This document shows, piece after piece, positions 26,201-36,331 of a stretch of 64,000 nt of DNA. A program made the position numbers and the translations under genes. Source of the stretch: an uncultured Pelagibacteraceae bacterium (lineage in GTDB: Bacteria; Pseudomonadota; Alphaproteobacteria; Pelagibacterales; Pelagibacteraceae); contig CACIZU010000002.1 of NCBI GenBank assembly GCA_902591185.1, positions 1 to 64,000 of the forward strand. The letters are read 5' to 3'. Numbering within the stretch: position 1 is the first letter of the stretch; each line of letters starts with the position of its first letter. The notes beneath the pieces were generated by a model. That model saw only the letters and a program-made list of their open reading frames with translations, did no database searches and was not told where the DNA came from.

Positions 26201-27791
26201 AGAAATTGCAAAGTTAAGACATTCAACACCCGGAGTGACTCTTATTTCTCCACCACCTCATCATGATATTTATTCTATAGAAGATCTCGCGCAACTTATA
26301 TACGATTTAAAACAGATTAACCCTAAAGCAAGAATTGGAGTTAAGCTTGTAGCATCTTCAGGAGTTGGAACAATAGCTGCTGGAGTGGCAAAAGCAAAAG
26401 CAGATATAATATTGATTTCAGGACATAATGGTGGGACAGGCGCAACTCCTCAAACAAGTGTTAAGTATGTCGGTATTCCATGGGAAATGGGATTAACAGA
26501 AGCTAACCAAGTTTTAACTTTAAATAACTTAAGACACAAAGTCACTTTAAGAACAGATGGTGGAATTAAAACTGGTAGAGATGTGATTATAGCGGCAATG
26601 ATGGGTGCTGAAGAGTATGGTGTAGCAACCACAGCTTTAGTTGCAATGGGATGTATTATGGTTAGACAATGTCATTCAAACACATGTCCAGTTGGTGTTT
26701 GTACACAAGATAAAAAACTTAGAGAAAAATTTACAGGAACACCTGATAAAGTTGTTAATTTGTTTACTTTTATCGCAATAGAAGTGAGAGAAATTTTAGC
26801 AAAATTAGGTTTTAAATCTTTAAACGAAATAATTGGAAGAACAGATCTATTAAGACAAGTTAGTAAAGCTTCTCCTAATTTGGATGATTTAGATTTAAAT
26901 CCTCTTTTTGTTCAAGCAGATTCTGGAAGCAATAAAAGATACTGTGAAAGTCAGGAAATAAATTATGTACCAGATACACTTGATCAAGAAATTTGGCCTG
27001 AAATAGAAAATGCTTTAGATAACTCAAATAAAATAGAAAAAGAATATACCATAAAAAATACTAACAGAGCTGTTGGAACAAGAATCTCTCACCATCTTTA
27101 TAAAAAATATGGATATGAAAATCTTGATGAAAATTTTTTGGTTCTAAATTTTAAAGGATCAGCTGGCCAATCTTTTGGAGCATTTTCAGCAAAGGGTTTA
27201 AAACTTGTTCTTAAAGGAGATGCTAACGATTATGTAGGCAAAGGATTATCTGGTGCAACGATTTCAATTAAAATATCTGACGAGAGTAATTTAGTATCGA
27301 ATGAAAATACAATATTAGGTAACACTGTTTTGTACGGCGCAACTTCAGGAAAATTATTTGCAGCAGGTCAAGCAGGAGAAAGATTTGCAGTAAGAAACTC
27401 AGGTGCAACTGCAGTAATTGAAGGTTGTGACTCTAATGGATGTGAATACATGACGGGAGGAACTGTAGTGATATTAGGAGAAGTAGGAGATAATTTCGCA
27501 GCTGGAATGACGGGTGGTATGTCATTTATTTATGATAAATCTGAACAGTTTGAAAAAAAGGTTAATCAAGAGTCAGTGATTTGGCAAAATGTTGAAACTG
27601 ATTATTGGAAAGAATTTCTAAAAAATTTACTTACTGAACATTTTAATGAAACTGGATCAGATTTATCAAAAAAATTGATCGATAATTATAATGAAGAAAT
27701 AAATAATTTTGTTCAAGTGTGTCCTAAAGAGATGGTAAATAAATTGGAAAATGTAATAAGTCTTAAGGCTAAAATTAAAGAAGTAAGCTAG
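23286..27791 (+). CDS. gltB: Glutamate synthase large subunit
   Basis: A 1501-residue GltB. A short propeptide precedes the N-terminal nucleophile Cys26 (EHDACGVGLI) of the class II glutamine amidotransferase domain. The central domain and the FMN-binding synthase domain follow, including SGEGGEDESRF, AKPGEGGQLPGFKV and SGHNGGTGATPQTSVKY. The [3Fe-4S] cluster cysteines are in MVRQCHSNTCPVGVCTQ. The C-terminal GXGXG beta-helix domain has GQSFGAFSAKGLKL and GATSGKLFAAGQAGERFAV. It performs glutamine hydrolysis and reductive transfer of ammonia to 2-oxoglutarate. It is co-translated with gltD. Its TAG stop shares the tetramer CTAG with the convergent hydrolase gene. Confidence 0.96.
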   Translation: MKNFKKNYDLLKKNHVYSEDMEHDACGVGLITSTEGKKSRKVVEYGIEALKAVWHRGAVDADGKTGDGAGIHVETPKDFFIEKIELTGHTHDSSEICVGMIFLPRNNYSAQESCKTIVESELTKNNFSIYGWRQVPVDPKVLGEKAFQTMPEIIQVLFKSNNPELLNKDLERKIYETRRKIENKAFQMSLNNFYICSLSSKSIIYKGMFLAEAISDFFLDLKDERFISRYAIFHQRFSTNTAPSWNLAQPFRAIAHNGEINTYHGNKNWMKVHEQEMNSPLFDDIENLKPVIQQGASDSAALDNVFELLNISGQPAPLAKLMLIPDAWSKKNKTLSKNHQQLFNFLNSTMEPWDGPAAIAGTDNEWVIAANDRNGLRPLRYTITKDKLLFAGSETGMIELNEKKILTKGRLGPGEIIGVRIEKGKVFTNSKIKDYLAKEYKHFNSQIIDLDDKIKISGEKNSFSGDDLRRRQYTFGISLEDLELILHPMTEDAKEAIGSMGDDTPLAVLSEKYRPLNHFFRQNFSQVTNPPIDSLRENKVMSLKTRFGNLGNILDFDNLTKQNIYVLNSPILSNSQFDKFINFFGKNSLVIDCTFYKNQSLFESIKQIQRDAEIAARKGVTQLILSDKELSNSKLPIPMLLCVGAINSFLIEKKLRGYVSINVQSGEALDTHSFATLIGVGATTVNPYLAFDSLYQRYEKKLFGQFSFNECVARYINSVNAGLLKIMSKMGISVLSSYRGGCNFETVGLSRTIVADYFPGVVSKISGIGLTGIEKKIRSIHKEAFESSETILPIGGIYRYRKNGETHQYQGKLIHLLQSAVESNSYDAYKRYAEGIYNLPPINLRDLIDFRTKKLKRSIEISEVEPIPNILKRFGSGSMSHGALSKEAHETLATGMNRIKGASCSGEGGEDESRFKVLDNGDSANSRVKQIASARFGVTVNYLNNCNEIEIKIAQGAKPGEGGQLPGFKVTEEIAKLRHSTPGVTLISPPPHHDIYSIEDLAQLIYDLKQINPKARIGVKLVASSGVGTIAAGVAKAKADIILISGHNGGTGATPQTSVKYVGIPWEMGLTEANQVLTLNNLRHKVTLRTDGGIKTGRDVIIAAMMGAEEYGVATTALVAMGCIMVRQCHSNTCPVGVCTQDKKLREKFTGTPDKVVNLFTFIAIEVREILAKLGFKSLNEIIGRTDLLRQVSKASPNLDDLDLNPLFVQADSGSNKRYCESQEINYVPDTLDQEIWPEIENALDNSNKIEKEYTIKNTNRAVGTRISHHLYKKYGYENLDENFLVLNFKGSAGQSFGAFSAKGLKLVLKGDANDYVGKGLSGATISIKISDESNLVSNENTILGNTVLYGATSGKLFAAGQAGERFAVRNSGATAVIEGCDSNGCEYMTGGTVVILGEVGDNFAAGMTGGMSFIYDKSEQFEKKVNQESVIWQNVETDYWKEFLKNLLTEHFNETGSDLSKKLIDNYNEEINNFVQVCPKEMVNKLENVISLKAKIKEVS

Positions 27792-28531
27792 ATAATTAAT
27801 TGAAGTTCTTTTAATATTCTTCTAAGCCATTTTTTTTCTGACAAACTGTGATCGCCACCTTTTATTATTAGTAGCTTTTTTTTTGCATTTTGAAAAATTT
27901 TTAAAACTTTTCTAGAATAGGATACTGGAACAACTTCATCTTTTTGACCATGAATCATTGTGATCTTTATTTTAGAGTTTATTTTTTTGTTAAAAACTCT
28001 ATTCTTTCTTCCATCTTTTATTAATTGGTGAGTAATTGGGTACTCATAATTTCCATGTTTAAGATGATATATGCCGTTTTTAATTATTTCAGCTTTCATT
28101 TTTTTTGTAAATTTTTTCCACATTAAGTTTTCTAAAAACTCTGGAGCAGACCCTATTCCTAAAAAACTATTAATTTGATTTTTAAATTTTTGAAATTGTT
28201 TTAGGGCTATCCAAGCTCCCATACTTGATCCAATAATAGTAAAACTATTTTTCTTAACGTATTTTTTTATTAAAGCTGATGTTTCTCTACTCCATTTGGT
28301 TATATTTCCATTCGTAAAATTTCCTGATGATTTTCCATGTCCAGAGTATTCTAGAGATAAAAAACTTAGTTTATTTTTTTTTGCAAATTTTAAAAATGCA
28401 TTTGGTTTTTTACCCTCTAAATCAGACATGAAACCATGCAAAAAAACAATAAATGATGTATTTTTGTATGTATTGCAAATATATCTTATTTTCTTGGTTT
28501 TTGAAATTTGGTGATATTTGAAATTATTCAT
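27788..28531 (-). CDS. Alpha/beta hydrolase (serine esterase-like)
   Basis: A 247-residue alpha/beta-hydrolase. The oxyanion segment VFLHGFMSDLEG (about 29-40), the nucleophile elbow GSSMGAW with Ser103, the acid in HGQKDEVVP and the late His in GGDHSLSE complete a catalytic triad. The early Cys/Tyr-rich region has no signal peptide, so it is cytoplasmic. The family includes esterases, acyl-peptide and dienelactone-type hydrolases; the substrate is unknown. It is transcribed leftward, divergent from the GT4 gene (42-base gap) and convergent with gltB. Start at the ATG 28529-28531. Confidence 0.85.
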   Translation of the reverse strand: MNNFKYHQISKTKKIRYICNTYKNTSFIVFLHGFMSDLEGKKPNAFLKFAKKNKLSFLSLEYSGHGKSSGNFTNGNITKWSRETSALIKKYVKKNSFTIIGSSMGAWIALKQFQKFKNQINSFLGIGSAPEFLENLMWKKFTKKMKAEIIKNGIYHLKHGNYEYPITHQLIKDGRKNRVFNKKINSKIKITMIHGQKDEVVPVSYSRKVLKIFQNAKKKLLIIKGGDHSLSEKKWLRRILKELQLII

Positions 28532-28573
28532 AATCGTTTATATGTTTTATCTATTAATATATAATCATATCAA

Positions 28574-29728
28574 ATGTCATCTAATTTAAAAGTTTTACAA
28601 GTAATACCTAAATTAGGTTTTGGGGGAGCAGAAACAGGGTGTTATGATGTTGCTCATTATCTACCAGAAAATAATTGTGATTCCTTTATTGTTACTAGTG
28701 GAGGAGAATTATTAAAATTTATCGATAAAAAAAAAGTAAAAGTTATTAGATTGCCTGTTCATAGTAAAAATCCATTATTAATTATAATAAATTTTATTGC
28801 GTTGGTTGGAATTATTTTACTTAATAATATTTCTATTGTGCATGCTAGAAGTAGAGCCCCAGCATGGTCATGTTTATTGGCAACAAAAATTACAGGCAGA
28901 AAATTTGTTACAACTTTTCATGGCACTTATAACTTTAAAAATAATCTAAAGAAATTTTACAATTCGGTCATGGTAAGATCTCATCTGATTATTGCTGGAT
29001 CAAATTTTATTTTTTCTCATATTAAAGAAAATTATTCAAAACATCTTAGTGCTAAAAAAAAACTTATGGTAATTTTTAGAGGGATTAATGTAGATTACTT
29101 CGATCCTTCAACAAAAATTGAAAGTGATGAAAAAAAATTATTGAAAAAATGGGATATAGAAAAAAATAAAAAAATTTTACTCTTGCCTGGAAGACTTACA
29201 TCTTGGAAAGGACAAGAGGTTTTTATTGAGGCTGTTAATCTAGTCAATATACAGCTTGGGTATGAGGCTTTTTATGCTGTTATTCTTGGTAGTAATCAGG
29301 GTAGAGATTTATATAAAAAAAAACTAATTAGACTTTCTGAACAATATAGAATGATAAAACAGATTAGATTTATTGATCATTGTAAAGATATGGCTCTAGC
29401 ATATAAAGTTTCAGATATTGTAGTTTCGGCATCAATAGAACCCGAGGCCTTTGGAAGAGTAGCTGTAGAAGCTCAATCAATGGAAAAACCAATAATAGCA
29501 AGTAATATTGGCGGTTCTAATGAAACTATAGTTGATGAAAAAACAGGCTTTTTATTTGAGTCTGGTAGTGCAAAATCATTAAGTCAAAAAATTTTAAAAG
29601 CACTTTCATTGAATGAAACTGCATTAAAATCAATTGGTACAGAGGGAAGAAAAAATATAATTCAAAAATTTAATGTTGAAAAAATGTGCTTTTCTACTTA
29701 TTCAGAGTATAAAAGAATATTAAATTAA
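28574..29728 (+). CDS. Family 4 glycosyltransferase
   Basis: A 384-residue GT-B glycosyltransferase. The N-terminal part begins LQVIPKLGFGGAETGCYDVA, the acceptor domain loop of GT4 enzymes. The donor-binding domain has LLLPGRLTSWKGQEVFIEAV (about 209-228) and the E-x7-E motif EPEAFGRVAVEAQSMEKPIIASN. It transfers a sugar from a nucleotide donor to a cell-surface glycan or lipopolysaccharide precursor; donor and acceptor are unknown. The gene stops directly before the thrS ATG, so it heads the translation-gene operon, an arrangement worth noting since its function is unrelated. Confidence 0.87.
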   Translation: MSSNLKVLQVIPKLGFGGAETGCYDVAHYLPENNCDSFIVTSGGELLKFIDKKKVKVIRLPVHSKNPLLIIINFIALVGIILLNNISIVHARSRAPAWSCLLATKITGRKFVTTFHGTYNFKNNLKKFYNSVMVRSHLIIAGSNFIFSHIKENYSKHLSAKKKLMVIFRGINVDYFDPSTKIESDEKKLLKKWDIEKNKKILLLPGRLTSWKGQEVFIEAVNLVNIQLGYEAFYAVILGSNQGRDLYKKKLIRLSEQYRMIKQIRFIDHCKDMALAYKVSDIVVSASIEPEAFGRVAVEAQSMEKPIIASNIGGSNETIVDEKTGFLFESGSAKSLSQKILKALSLNETALKSIGTEGRKNIIQKFNVEKMCFSTYSEYKRILN

Positions 29729-31639
29729 ATGCCCATAATTACATTACCAGATGGAAATAATCTAAATTTTCCAAATAAAGTGACAGGTCTTGATATTGCT
29801 GAAAAGATTGGTAAGTCGCTTGCCAAGCAAGCCATGATTATAAGTGTTAATGGTGAGTTAAAAGATTTAGATTATATAATTGAAAAAGATTGTTCAGTTA
29901 AAATATTTACATCTAAAAATCCAGAGGGTTTAGAAACAATACGGCATGATACGGCTCATATTTTAGCAATGGCTGTTCAAGAGTTATTTCCAGGCACACA
30001 GGTAACTATTGGCCCAGTTATTGAAAATGGTTTTTATTATGATTTTGCAAGAAAAGAATCTTTTACAGAAGATGATTTGATTAAAATTGAAGATAAAATG
30101 AAAGAGATTGTTGATAGAGATGAAGTTACAAAAAGAGAAGTTTGGGAGAGAAATAAAGCAATTTCTCATTTTAAGAAAAAAGGAGAAGTTTACAAAGCAG
30201 AATTAATTGAAGCGATACCAGAAAATGAAGATGTATCAATTTACTTTCATGGAGATTGGCACGATCTTTGTAGAGGACCACATCTTTCCTCTACAGGTAA
30301 AATTGGTAAATATTTTAAACTTACTAAAGTTGCGGGTGCTTATTGGAGAGGCAACTCTAACAATGAAATGCTTCAAAGAATATATGGAACTAGTTGGGCA
30401 AATCAAAAAGATCTAGATGAATATTTAAAAAGAATTGAGGAAGCAGAGAGAAGAGATCACAGAAAATTGGGTAAAGAAATGGACTTATTTCATTTTAGAG
30501 AAGAAAGTCCAGGCTCAGTATTTTGGCACGAAAAAGGATGGGCTCTTTTTCAAAAGTTAATTAATTATATGAGAAGTAAACAAGACTTTGCTGGTTATAA
30601 AGAAGTCAATACACCTGAAGTTTTAGATAGATTGTTATGGGAGAAATCAGGCCATTGGGAAAAATATGGAGAAAATATGTATACATCTGAAACTCCGGAT
30701 GAAAAAGTTTTTGCTATAAAACCTATGAATTGTCCAGGTCACATCCAAGTTTTTAATCAAGGATTAAAAAGTTATCGAGATCTCCCATTAAGAATTACAG
30801 AGTTTGGAAAAGTTCATCGTTATGAACCATCTGGTGCATTACATGGTCTACTAAGAGTTAGAGCTTTTACACAAGATGACGCACATATTTTTTGTTCTGA
30901 GGATCAAATTACAAGCGAATGTTTAAATGTAACCAATTTAATTTTAGATATTTATAAAGATTTAGGTTTTGAAAATGTAATACTTAAATATGCAGATAGA
31001 CCTGAAGTTAGAGTTGGTGATGATGAAGTTTGGGACAAAGCTGAAGCTTCATTGCTTGAAGCTGTGAAAGCTTCAAAACTTGAATATAGCATTAATAAAG
31101 GAGAAGGTGCATTTTATGGTCCAAAAATTGAGTTTGTTTTAAGAGATGCGATTGGTAGGGATTGGCAATGTGGAACTTTACAAGTCGATTTAAACTTGCC
31201 AGGGAGATTAGATGCTGCATATATTGACAAGGATGGTTCAAAAAAAGTTCCTGTAATGCTTCATAGAGCATTATTTGGTTCTTTAGAAAGATTTATTGGA
31301 ATATTGATTGAACATTATGCAGGTAAATTTCCTTTCTGGATTTCTCCTTTACAAACTGTTGTAATACCAATTTCTGAAGAATTTGATGATTATGCAAAAG
31401 AGGTATCAAAAAAAATTAAAGAAGTAGGTCTAAGTTCTGCTGTTGATTTAAAAAAACATAATTTGAATTATAAAATAAGAGATCATTCATTAGCAAAAAT
31501 ACCGCTTTTGTTAATTTGTGGTAAAAAAGAAGTTGACTCCAATTCAGTAACGATTAGAAGATTAGACTCTAATAAACAAGAAAATATGGATTTGGATTTA
31601 TTCTTAGAAACTTTCTCCGCTTTAAACAAAGCATCATAA
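29729..31639 (+). CDS. thrS: Threonyl-tRNA synthetase
   Basis: A 636-residue class II synthetase that charges tRNA-Thr. Domains in order: TGS (1-60), the editing/second additional domain with HDTAHILAMAVQELFPGTQV and HGDWHDLCRGPHL, the catalytic core with MNCPGHIQVF and RIYGTSWAN upstream, motif 2 FGKVHRYEPSGALHGLLRVR, motif 3 HRALFGSLERFIGILIEHYAG, and an anticodon-binding domain at the end. The zinc-binding Cys is in MNCPGH. Full length for the family. It directly abuts the GT4 gene upstream and leads the classical order thrS-infC-rpmI-rplT-pheS-pheT. Confidence 0.97.
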   Translation: MPIITLPDGNNLNFPNKVTGLDIAEKIGKSLAKQAMIISVNGELKDLDYIIEKDCSVKIFTSKNPEGLETIRHDTAHILAMAVQELFPGTQVTIGPVIENGFYYDFARKESFTEDDLIKIEDKMKEIVDRDEVTKREVWERNKAISHFKKKGEVYKAELIEAIPENEDVSIYFHGDWHDLCRGPHLSSTGKIGKYFKLTKVAGAYWRGNSNNEMLQRIYGTSWANQKDLDEYLKRIEEAERRDHRKLGKEMDLFHFREESPGSVFWHEKGWALFQKLINYMRSKQDFAGYKEVNTPEVLDRLLWEKSGHWEKYGENMYTSETPDEKVFAIKPMNCPGHIQVFNQGLKSYRDLPLRITEFGKVHRYEPSGALHGLLRVRAFTQDDAHIFCSEDQITSECLNVTNLILDIYKDLGFENVILKYADRPEVRVGDDEVWDKAEASLLEAVKASKLEYSINKGEGAFYGPKIEFVLRDAIGRDWQCGTLQVDLNLPGRLDAAYIDKDGSKKVPVMLHRALFGSLERFIGILIEHYAGKFPFWISPLQTVVIPISEEFDDYAKEVSKKIKEVGLSSAVDLKKHNLNYKIRDHSLAKIPLLLICGKKEVDSNSVTIRRLDSNKQENMDLDLFLETFSALNKAS

Positions 31640-31645
31640 AATTAA

Positions 31646-32191
31646 GTGGCAGACTTTAAACAAAATTACTTTCAAAGAAGAACTAAAGATCGAGGCCCAA
31701 GATCTAACAATAGAATTTCGTCTCCGGATGTTCAAGTTATAGCAAGTGATGGTGCAAATCTTGGTGTGATGAATACGAATGAAGCTATCTCAATGGCAAA
31801 AAACCAAGGATTAGATTTAATTGAAATAGCCGCTAATACTAATCCACCTGTTTGTAAGATAATGGATATGGGTAAATATAAGTATGATGCTCAAAAAAAA
31901 GCAAATCTTGCCAAAAAGAAACAAAAAATTGTTTTACTAAAAGAAATTAAAATGAGACCTGTGACTGAAACTCATGATTATGAATTTAAAGTAAAAAATG
32001 CAAAAAAATTTATAGCAAAAGGAGATAAAGTAAAATTTACAATTAGATTTAAGGGTCGAGAGCTTCAACACTCACATTTAGGAAATGAGTTAATGAGTAA
32101 AATCAAAGATGACATGAAGGATATTGGGAAGGTAGAATTGCACCCTAAGTTCGATGGAAAACAAATGATCATGGTAATTCAGCCTTTATAA
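31646..32191 (+). CDS. infC: Translation initiation factor IF-3
   Basis: A 181-residue IF-3. The N-terminal domain has NNRISSPDVQVIASDGANLG and the C-terminal domain KEIKMRPVTETHDYEFKVKN, both diagnostic. It binds the 30S subunit, prevents premature 50S joining and proofreads start codons. The reading frame opens with GTG (31646-31648); no ATG lies upstream in frame because TAA directly precedes it. E. coli infC uses the rare AUU codon for autogenous control; here the start is a milder non-AUG codon. It follows thrS by six bases. Confidence 0.95.
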   Translation: MADFKQNYFQRRTKDRGPRSNNRISSPDVQVIASDGANLGVMNTNEAISMAKNQGLDLIEIAANTNPPVCKIMDMGKYKYDAQKKANLAKKKQKIVLLKEIKMRPVTETHDYEFKVKNAKKFIAKGDKVKFTIRFKGRELQHSHLGNELMSKIKDDMKDIGKVELHPKFDGKQMIMVIQPL

Positions 32192-32244
32192 GCTTTAATA
32201 TAGGTTGTAAATTTATATCAATCTTTGTATAACACCGCAGAATT

Positions 32245-32451
32245 ATGCCAAAATTAAAAACAAAAAGCTCTGCAAAAAAAAGATTTAAAATATCTGCAAA
32301 GGGGAAGGTTATTACAGCACAAGCTGGTAAAAGACACGGCATGATCAAAAGAACTAATTCTCAAATAAGAAAATTAAGAGGCACAACAACGATGTCAAAA
32401 CAAGATGGAAAAATTGTTAAGTCATACATGCCGTACAGTTTAAGAGGTTAA
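32245..32451 (+). CDS. rpmI: Ribosomal protein bL35
   Basis: A 68-residue basic protein beginning [20 protein letters not shown], a clear match to bL35 of the large subunit. [19 protein letters not shown] continues the family pattern. Full length for the family. It is preceded by 53 bases after infC and followed by rplT after two bases. The spacing and order are as in other bacteria, where infC-rpmI-rplT form one autoregulated operon. Confidence 0.97.
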   Translation: MPKLKTKSSAKKRFKISAKGKVITAQAGKRHGMIKRTNSQIRKLRGTTTMSKQDGKIVKSYMPYSLRG

Positions 32452-32453
32452 TA

Positions 32454-32810
32454 ATGGCAAGAGTTAAAAGAGGTGTAACCAGTAAAGCTAAACATAAAAA
32501 AGTTTTAAAAGCTGTAAAAGGTCAATGGGGCAGAAGAAAAAACACGATTAGAGTTGCAAAGCAAGCAATGGAAAAATCTATGCAATATGCTTACAGAGAT
32601 AGAAGAAATAAAAAAAGAGATTTTAAATCTTTATGGATACAAAGAATCAATGCTGGTGTTAGATCTGAAGGAATGACGTATTCTAAATTTATTAATGGTT
32701 TAAGCAAATGTGGCATTGTAATTGATAGAAAAATACTTGCTGAAATTGCTTACGATAGTCCTGAAGCATTCAAAACAATTGTACAAAAAGCTCAATCAGC
32801 TTTAAATTAA
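32454..32810 (+). CDS. rplT: Ribosomal protein bL20
   Basis: A 118-residue basic protein beginning [20 protein letters not shown], with [20 protein letters not shown] in the middle and the globular C-terminal part [19 protein letters not shown]. These identify bL20, which binds 23S rRNA early in 50S assembly and in some bacteria represses its own operon. No clear mRNA mimic of its rRNA site was traced. It follows rpmI by two bases, and pheS starts 43 bases downstream. Confidence 0.97.
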   Translation: MARVKRGVTSKAKHKKVLKAVKGQWGRRKNTIRVAKQAMEKSMQYAYRDRRNKKRDFKSLWIQRINAGVRSEGMTYSKFINGLSKCGIVIDRKILAEIAYDSPEAFKTIVQKAQSALN

Positions 32811-32853
32811 TCTTCTCTATTGTTTTTATTTCTTAAGGAAATAATCTACCAAT

Positions 32854-33921
32854 ATGTCAGACATAAAAAATATTCGAAATGACTATTTAGCTAAACTTAA
32901 GCTATCATTAAGTTTAGAAGAAATTAATCAAATCAAAACAGAGCTATTTGGCAAAAATGGTTTGATTTCTTCTCAATTTAAAAATATTGGATCTTTACAA
33001 GAGACAGATAGAAAAAAATTTGCATCAGATCTAAATCAAATTAAGGACGATTTACAAAATTTAATAACAAATAAAATTAATGAAATTGAATCAAAAAAAA
33101 TAAATAAAAAATTAGAAAAAGAAAAAATTGATGTAACTCTTCCTGAGCGTTCATTTGTTAGAGGTAAAATTCATCCTGTTTCACAAACAATAGATGAAAT
33201 TTCATCAATCTTTTCCGAAATAGGTTTTAGTGTTGAAGAGGGCCCAGATATTGAAAATGAATATAATAATTTTACAGCTCTAAACACTCCTGACAATCAT
33301 CCAGCAAGAGATATGCATGACACATTTTATCTTGATGAGAATAAAGAAATTTTATTAAGAACTCATACATCTCCAGTTCAAATTAGAACAATGTTAAAAG
33401 ATAAACCTCCATTTAAGATTATTGCGCCAGGGAGAACTTACAGGTCTGACAGTGACCAAACACATGCACCGATGTTTCATCAAGTAGAAGGTTTGCATAT
33501 AGACAAAGATATAAATATGGGACATCTAAAGGGCTGTTTAAATTATTTTATTAAAGAGTTTTTTGAAGTTGAAAAAATTAAAATGAGATTTAGACCAAGT
33601 CACTTTCCATTTACTGAACCATCAGCAGAAGTAGATATTGGTTATGAAATTAAAGATGGGAAAATAGTTATTGGAGAAGGAGACCAATGGCTTGAAATCT
33701 TAGGGTGTGGAATGGTTCATCCTAATGTTTTGAAAAATGTGAAAGTTGATCCATCAAAGTATCAAGGATATGCATTTGGAATTGGGATTGATAGATTGTC
33801 GATGCTTAAATATGGTATTAATGACTTAAGAGCTTTCTTTGATTGTGATTATAGATGGTTAAATCATTTTGGTTTTGATCCTTTAGATGTACCAACAAAT
33901 TATAGAGGTTTGAGTCGATGA
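32854..33921 (+). CDS. pheS: Phenylalanyl-tRNA synthetase alpha subunit
   Basis: A 355-residue class II catalytic subunit. After an N-terminal coiled coil (about 1-95) the core contains [31 protein letters not shown], motif 2 ([20 protein letters not shown]) and motif 3 ([18 protein letters not shown]). It forms the active site of the (alpha-beta)2 enzyme that charges tRNA-Phe. Its TGA overlaps the ATG of pheT by four bases. Some bacteria have a pheM leader peptide before pheS; none was detected in the 43-base gap. Confidence 0.97.
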   Translation: MSDIKNIRNDYLAKLKLSLSLEEINQIKTELFGKNGLISSQFKNIGSLQETDRKKFASDLNQIKDDLQNLITNKINEIESKKINKKLEKEKIDVTLPERSFVRGKIHPVSQTIDEISSIFSEIGFSVEEGPDIENEYNNFTALNTPDNHPARDMHDTFYLDENKEILLRTHTSPVQIRTMLKDKPPFKIIAPGRTYRSDSDQTHAPMFHQVEGLHIDKDINMGHLKGCLNYFIKEFFEVEKIKMRFRPSHFPFTEPSAEVDIGYEIKDGKIVIGEGDQWLEILGCGMVHPNVLKNVKVDPSKYQGYAFGIGIDRLSMLKYGINDLRAFFDCDYRWLNHFGFDPLDVPTNYRGLSR

Positions 33922-36326
33922 AAATCACATTTGATTGGTTAAAAGATCATTTAGATACAAAATTAAAAGAAGAAAAGCTTTTAAAGCAGCTGACAAATAT
34001 TGGGCTTGAGGTTGAAAGCGTAGAAAACTTATCTGCTGGTCTTGATTTATTCAAAGTATCAAAAATACTAAAGACAGAAAAACATCCAAATGCAGATCGA
34101 CTTAAAGTTTGCGATGTTGATGTGGGAGAAAAAGAAATCAAAAAAGTTGTATGTGGTGCACCTAATGCAAGAGAGGGATTGATAACAATATATGCTCCCC
34201 CTGGAGCCGTTGTTCCAAAAAGTAAAGTAAAATTAGTGGTGGCTAAAATTAGAGATGTTATTTCTTATGGAATGCTTTGTTCTGAGTCAGAATTAAATTT
34301 GTCTGATGAAAGTGATGGAATAACAGAATTATCATTAAAAAAATATGAAAAGAGTATTGGAAAAAGTTATTTTTCAAAATCAGACTCTAATCTTATAGAT
34401 CTTTCAATTACCCCTAATAGACCAGATTGTCTTGGCGTAAGAGGAATAGCAAGAGACCTTGCTGCTTCAGGTTTTGGAAAATTAAAAAATTTAAAAGAAA
34501 AAAAAATTAAGTCAATCACCAAGCAAACTTTAAAAGTAAAAATTAATAAAGAAAAAAATCAAGGATGTAGTTCTTTTGGAAGTTGTTTAATTACTAATGT
34601 AAAAAATAATGAAAGTCCTAAATGGCTAAAAGATAAATTAGTTTCAATTGGGCAAAAGCCAATTTCAGCAATAGTAGATATTACTAATTATGTAATGTTT
34701 GATATTAATCGTCCATTACACGCGTATGATGCTGATAAAATTGAAAAAGGCATTGTAGTTCGAAACTCAAAATTTGGAGAAGAATTCACAGCTTTAGATA
34801 ACAAAAGTTACAAATTAGATGATGGGATGTGTGTGATAAGTGACGGTAAGGGTGTATTGGGATTAGGCGGAATTATTGGAGGCACAAGGTCTGGTACTGA
34901 ATTTAATACTAAAAATATTTTATTAGAGTCAGCATATTTCAAACCCAGATCTATTAGAAGCACATCAAAAAAACTAAACCTAGATACAGATGCAAAGTTT
35001 AGGTTTGAAAGAGGTATTGATCCATTATCTATTGAAGATGGATTAAATAAAGCGGCATTATTAATTAAAGATATTTGTGGTGGAGAGATTAGTAAAATTG
35101 ATATTCAAAGAATTGAAACAAGTAAAATTAAAACTATTAAATTTGACACTAATTTATTTGAAAAAATAACTGGATTTAAAATTTCAACTAAGGAAATGTT
35201 AAAAATCTTAGAAGACCTTGGTTTTAAAATTAAAAAAGAAAAAAAATATTTAAAATTAACTATTCCAACATGGAGACCAGATATTTCACAAGAAATAGAT
35301 ATTATCGAAGAGTTAGTAAGAATAACCGGTTATGATAAGATAAAAATTATAGATCCAATTAAAGAAAGAACTAAATCTACTCTAACTCAGTCACAAAAGT
35401 TATTTCATTTTTTACAAAGAGCAATTGCTTCTAAAGGTTATTTAGAGGCAATAACATGGTCATTTACTGATTCAAATTATAATGATTATTTTAAAGATAA
35501 GAATAAAGAAATAAAAATTGTAAACCCCATAAGCTCAGAGCTGGGAGTTTTGAGAAATTCAATATTTTCAAATTTAATTATGTATATGAACAAAAATCTG
35601 GATAGAGGCTTTAAAGATTTATCTATATTTGAAATAGGTCCTATTTTTACTGGTTCGAATCCAGGTGAACAAAACACCGTAGCCTGTGGTTTGTCAGCGG
35701 GTAAAAGGTCAAGATTATCATGGATTGAAAAAGAGAGAAATGTTGATTTATTTGATGTTAAAAGAGATGTAGTTCAAACTTTAGTTGAAGCAGGATACAA
35801 TTCAGATAAATTTTTCATAGATAGTGAAACACCGAATTATTACCATCCAGGTAAGTCAGGTAGATTATTTTTAAATAGAGGAAAAGATCAAATAGCAGCT
35901 TATTTTGGTGAAATTCACCCCAATATTTTAAAAATGATAGATATTAAAACAGAGTCTTTAGTAGGTTTTGAAATTTTTTTAGATAATTTAAAATTACCAA
36001 AAAAAACATTAAATGATCAAAAAACTAAATTTGAAGTCTCAGATTATCAAAAATCTGAGAGAGATTTTGCGTTTATAGTTAATAAAGAGGTTAAAGCTCA
36101 AGATTTAATTAATGCTGTTTCAAGTGTAGATAAAAAATTAATTAGTAATATTAAAGTTTTTGATATTTATGAGGGTGAAAATATTCCAGAAAATCAAAAA
36201 TCAATAGCAATTAGTGTAACTATACAATCATCTGAAAAAACATTGAATGATAACGATTTAGAAAACATTAATAATTCAATAATTAAAACAGTTGAAAACA
36301 AAACTGGCGCAAAGATACGTTCTTAA
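33918..36326 (+). CDS. pheT: Phenylalanyl-tRNA synthetase beta subunit
   Basis: An 802-residue subunit with the family's domain order: N-terminal region [13 protein letters not shown], a tRNA-binding OB fold ([15 protein letters not shown], about 58-72), the B3/B4 editing domain ([20 protein letters not shown]), B5 DNA-binding-like domain, a catalytic-like core and a C-terminal ferredoxin-fold anticodon-binding domain ([20 protein letters not shown]). It binds and edits tRNA-Phe together with PheS. It starts in an ATGA overlap with pheS. lepA starts six bases later. Confidence 0.97.
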   Translation: MKITFDWLKDHLDTKLKEEKLLKQLTNIGLEVESVENLSAGLDLFKVSKILKTEKHPNADRLKVCDVDVGEKEIKKVVCGAPNAREGLITIYAPPGAVVPKSKVKLVVAKIRDVISYGMLCSESELNLSDESDGITELSLKKYEKSIGKSYFSKSDSNLIDLSITPNRPDCLGVRGIARDLAASGFGKLKNLKEKKIKSITKQTLKVKINKEKNQGCSSFGSCLITNVKNNESPKWLKDKLVSIGQKPISAIVDITNYVMFDINRPLHAYDADKIEKGIVVRNSKFGEEFTALDNKSYKLDDGMCVISDGKGVLGLGGIIGGTRSGTEFNTKNILLESAYFKPRSIRSTSKKLNLDTDAKFRFERGIDPLSIEDGLNKAALLIKDICGGEISKIDIQRIETSKIKTIKFDTNLFEKITGFKISTKEMLKILEDLGFKIKKEKKYLKLTIPTWRPDISQEIDIIEELVRITGYDKIKIIDPIKERTKSTLTQSQKLFHFLQRAIASKGYLEAITWSFTDSNYNDYFKDKNKEIKIVNPISSELGVLRNSIFSNLIMYMNKNLDRGFKDLSIFEIGPIFTGSNPGEQNTVACGLSAGKRSRLSWIEKERNVDLFDVKRDVVQTLVEAGYNSDKFFIDSETPNYYHPGKSGRLFLNRGKDQIAAYFGEIHPNILKMIDIKTESLVGFEIFLDNLKLPKKTLNDQKTKFEVSDYQKSERDFAFIVNKEVKAQDLINAVSSVDKKLISNIKVFDIYEGENIPENQKSIAISVTIQSSEKTLNDNDLENINNSIIKTVENKTGAKIRS

Positions 36327-36331
36327 AGCAA

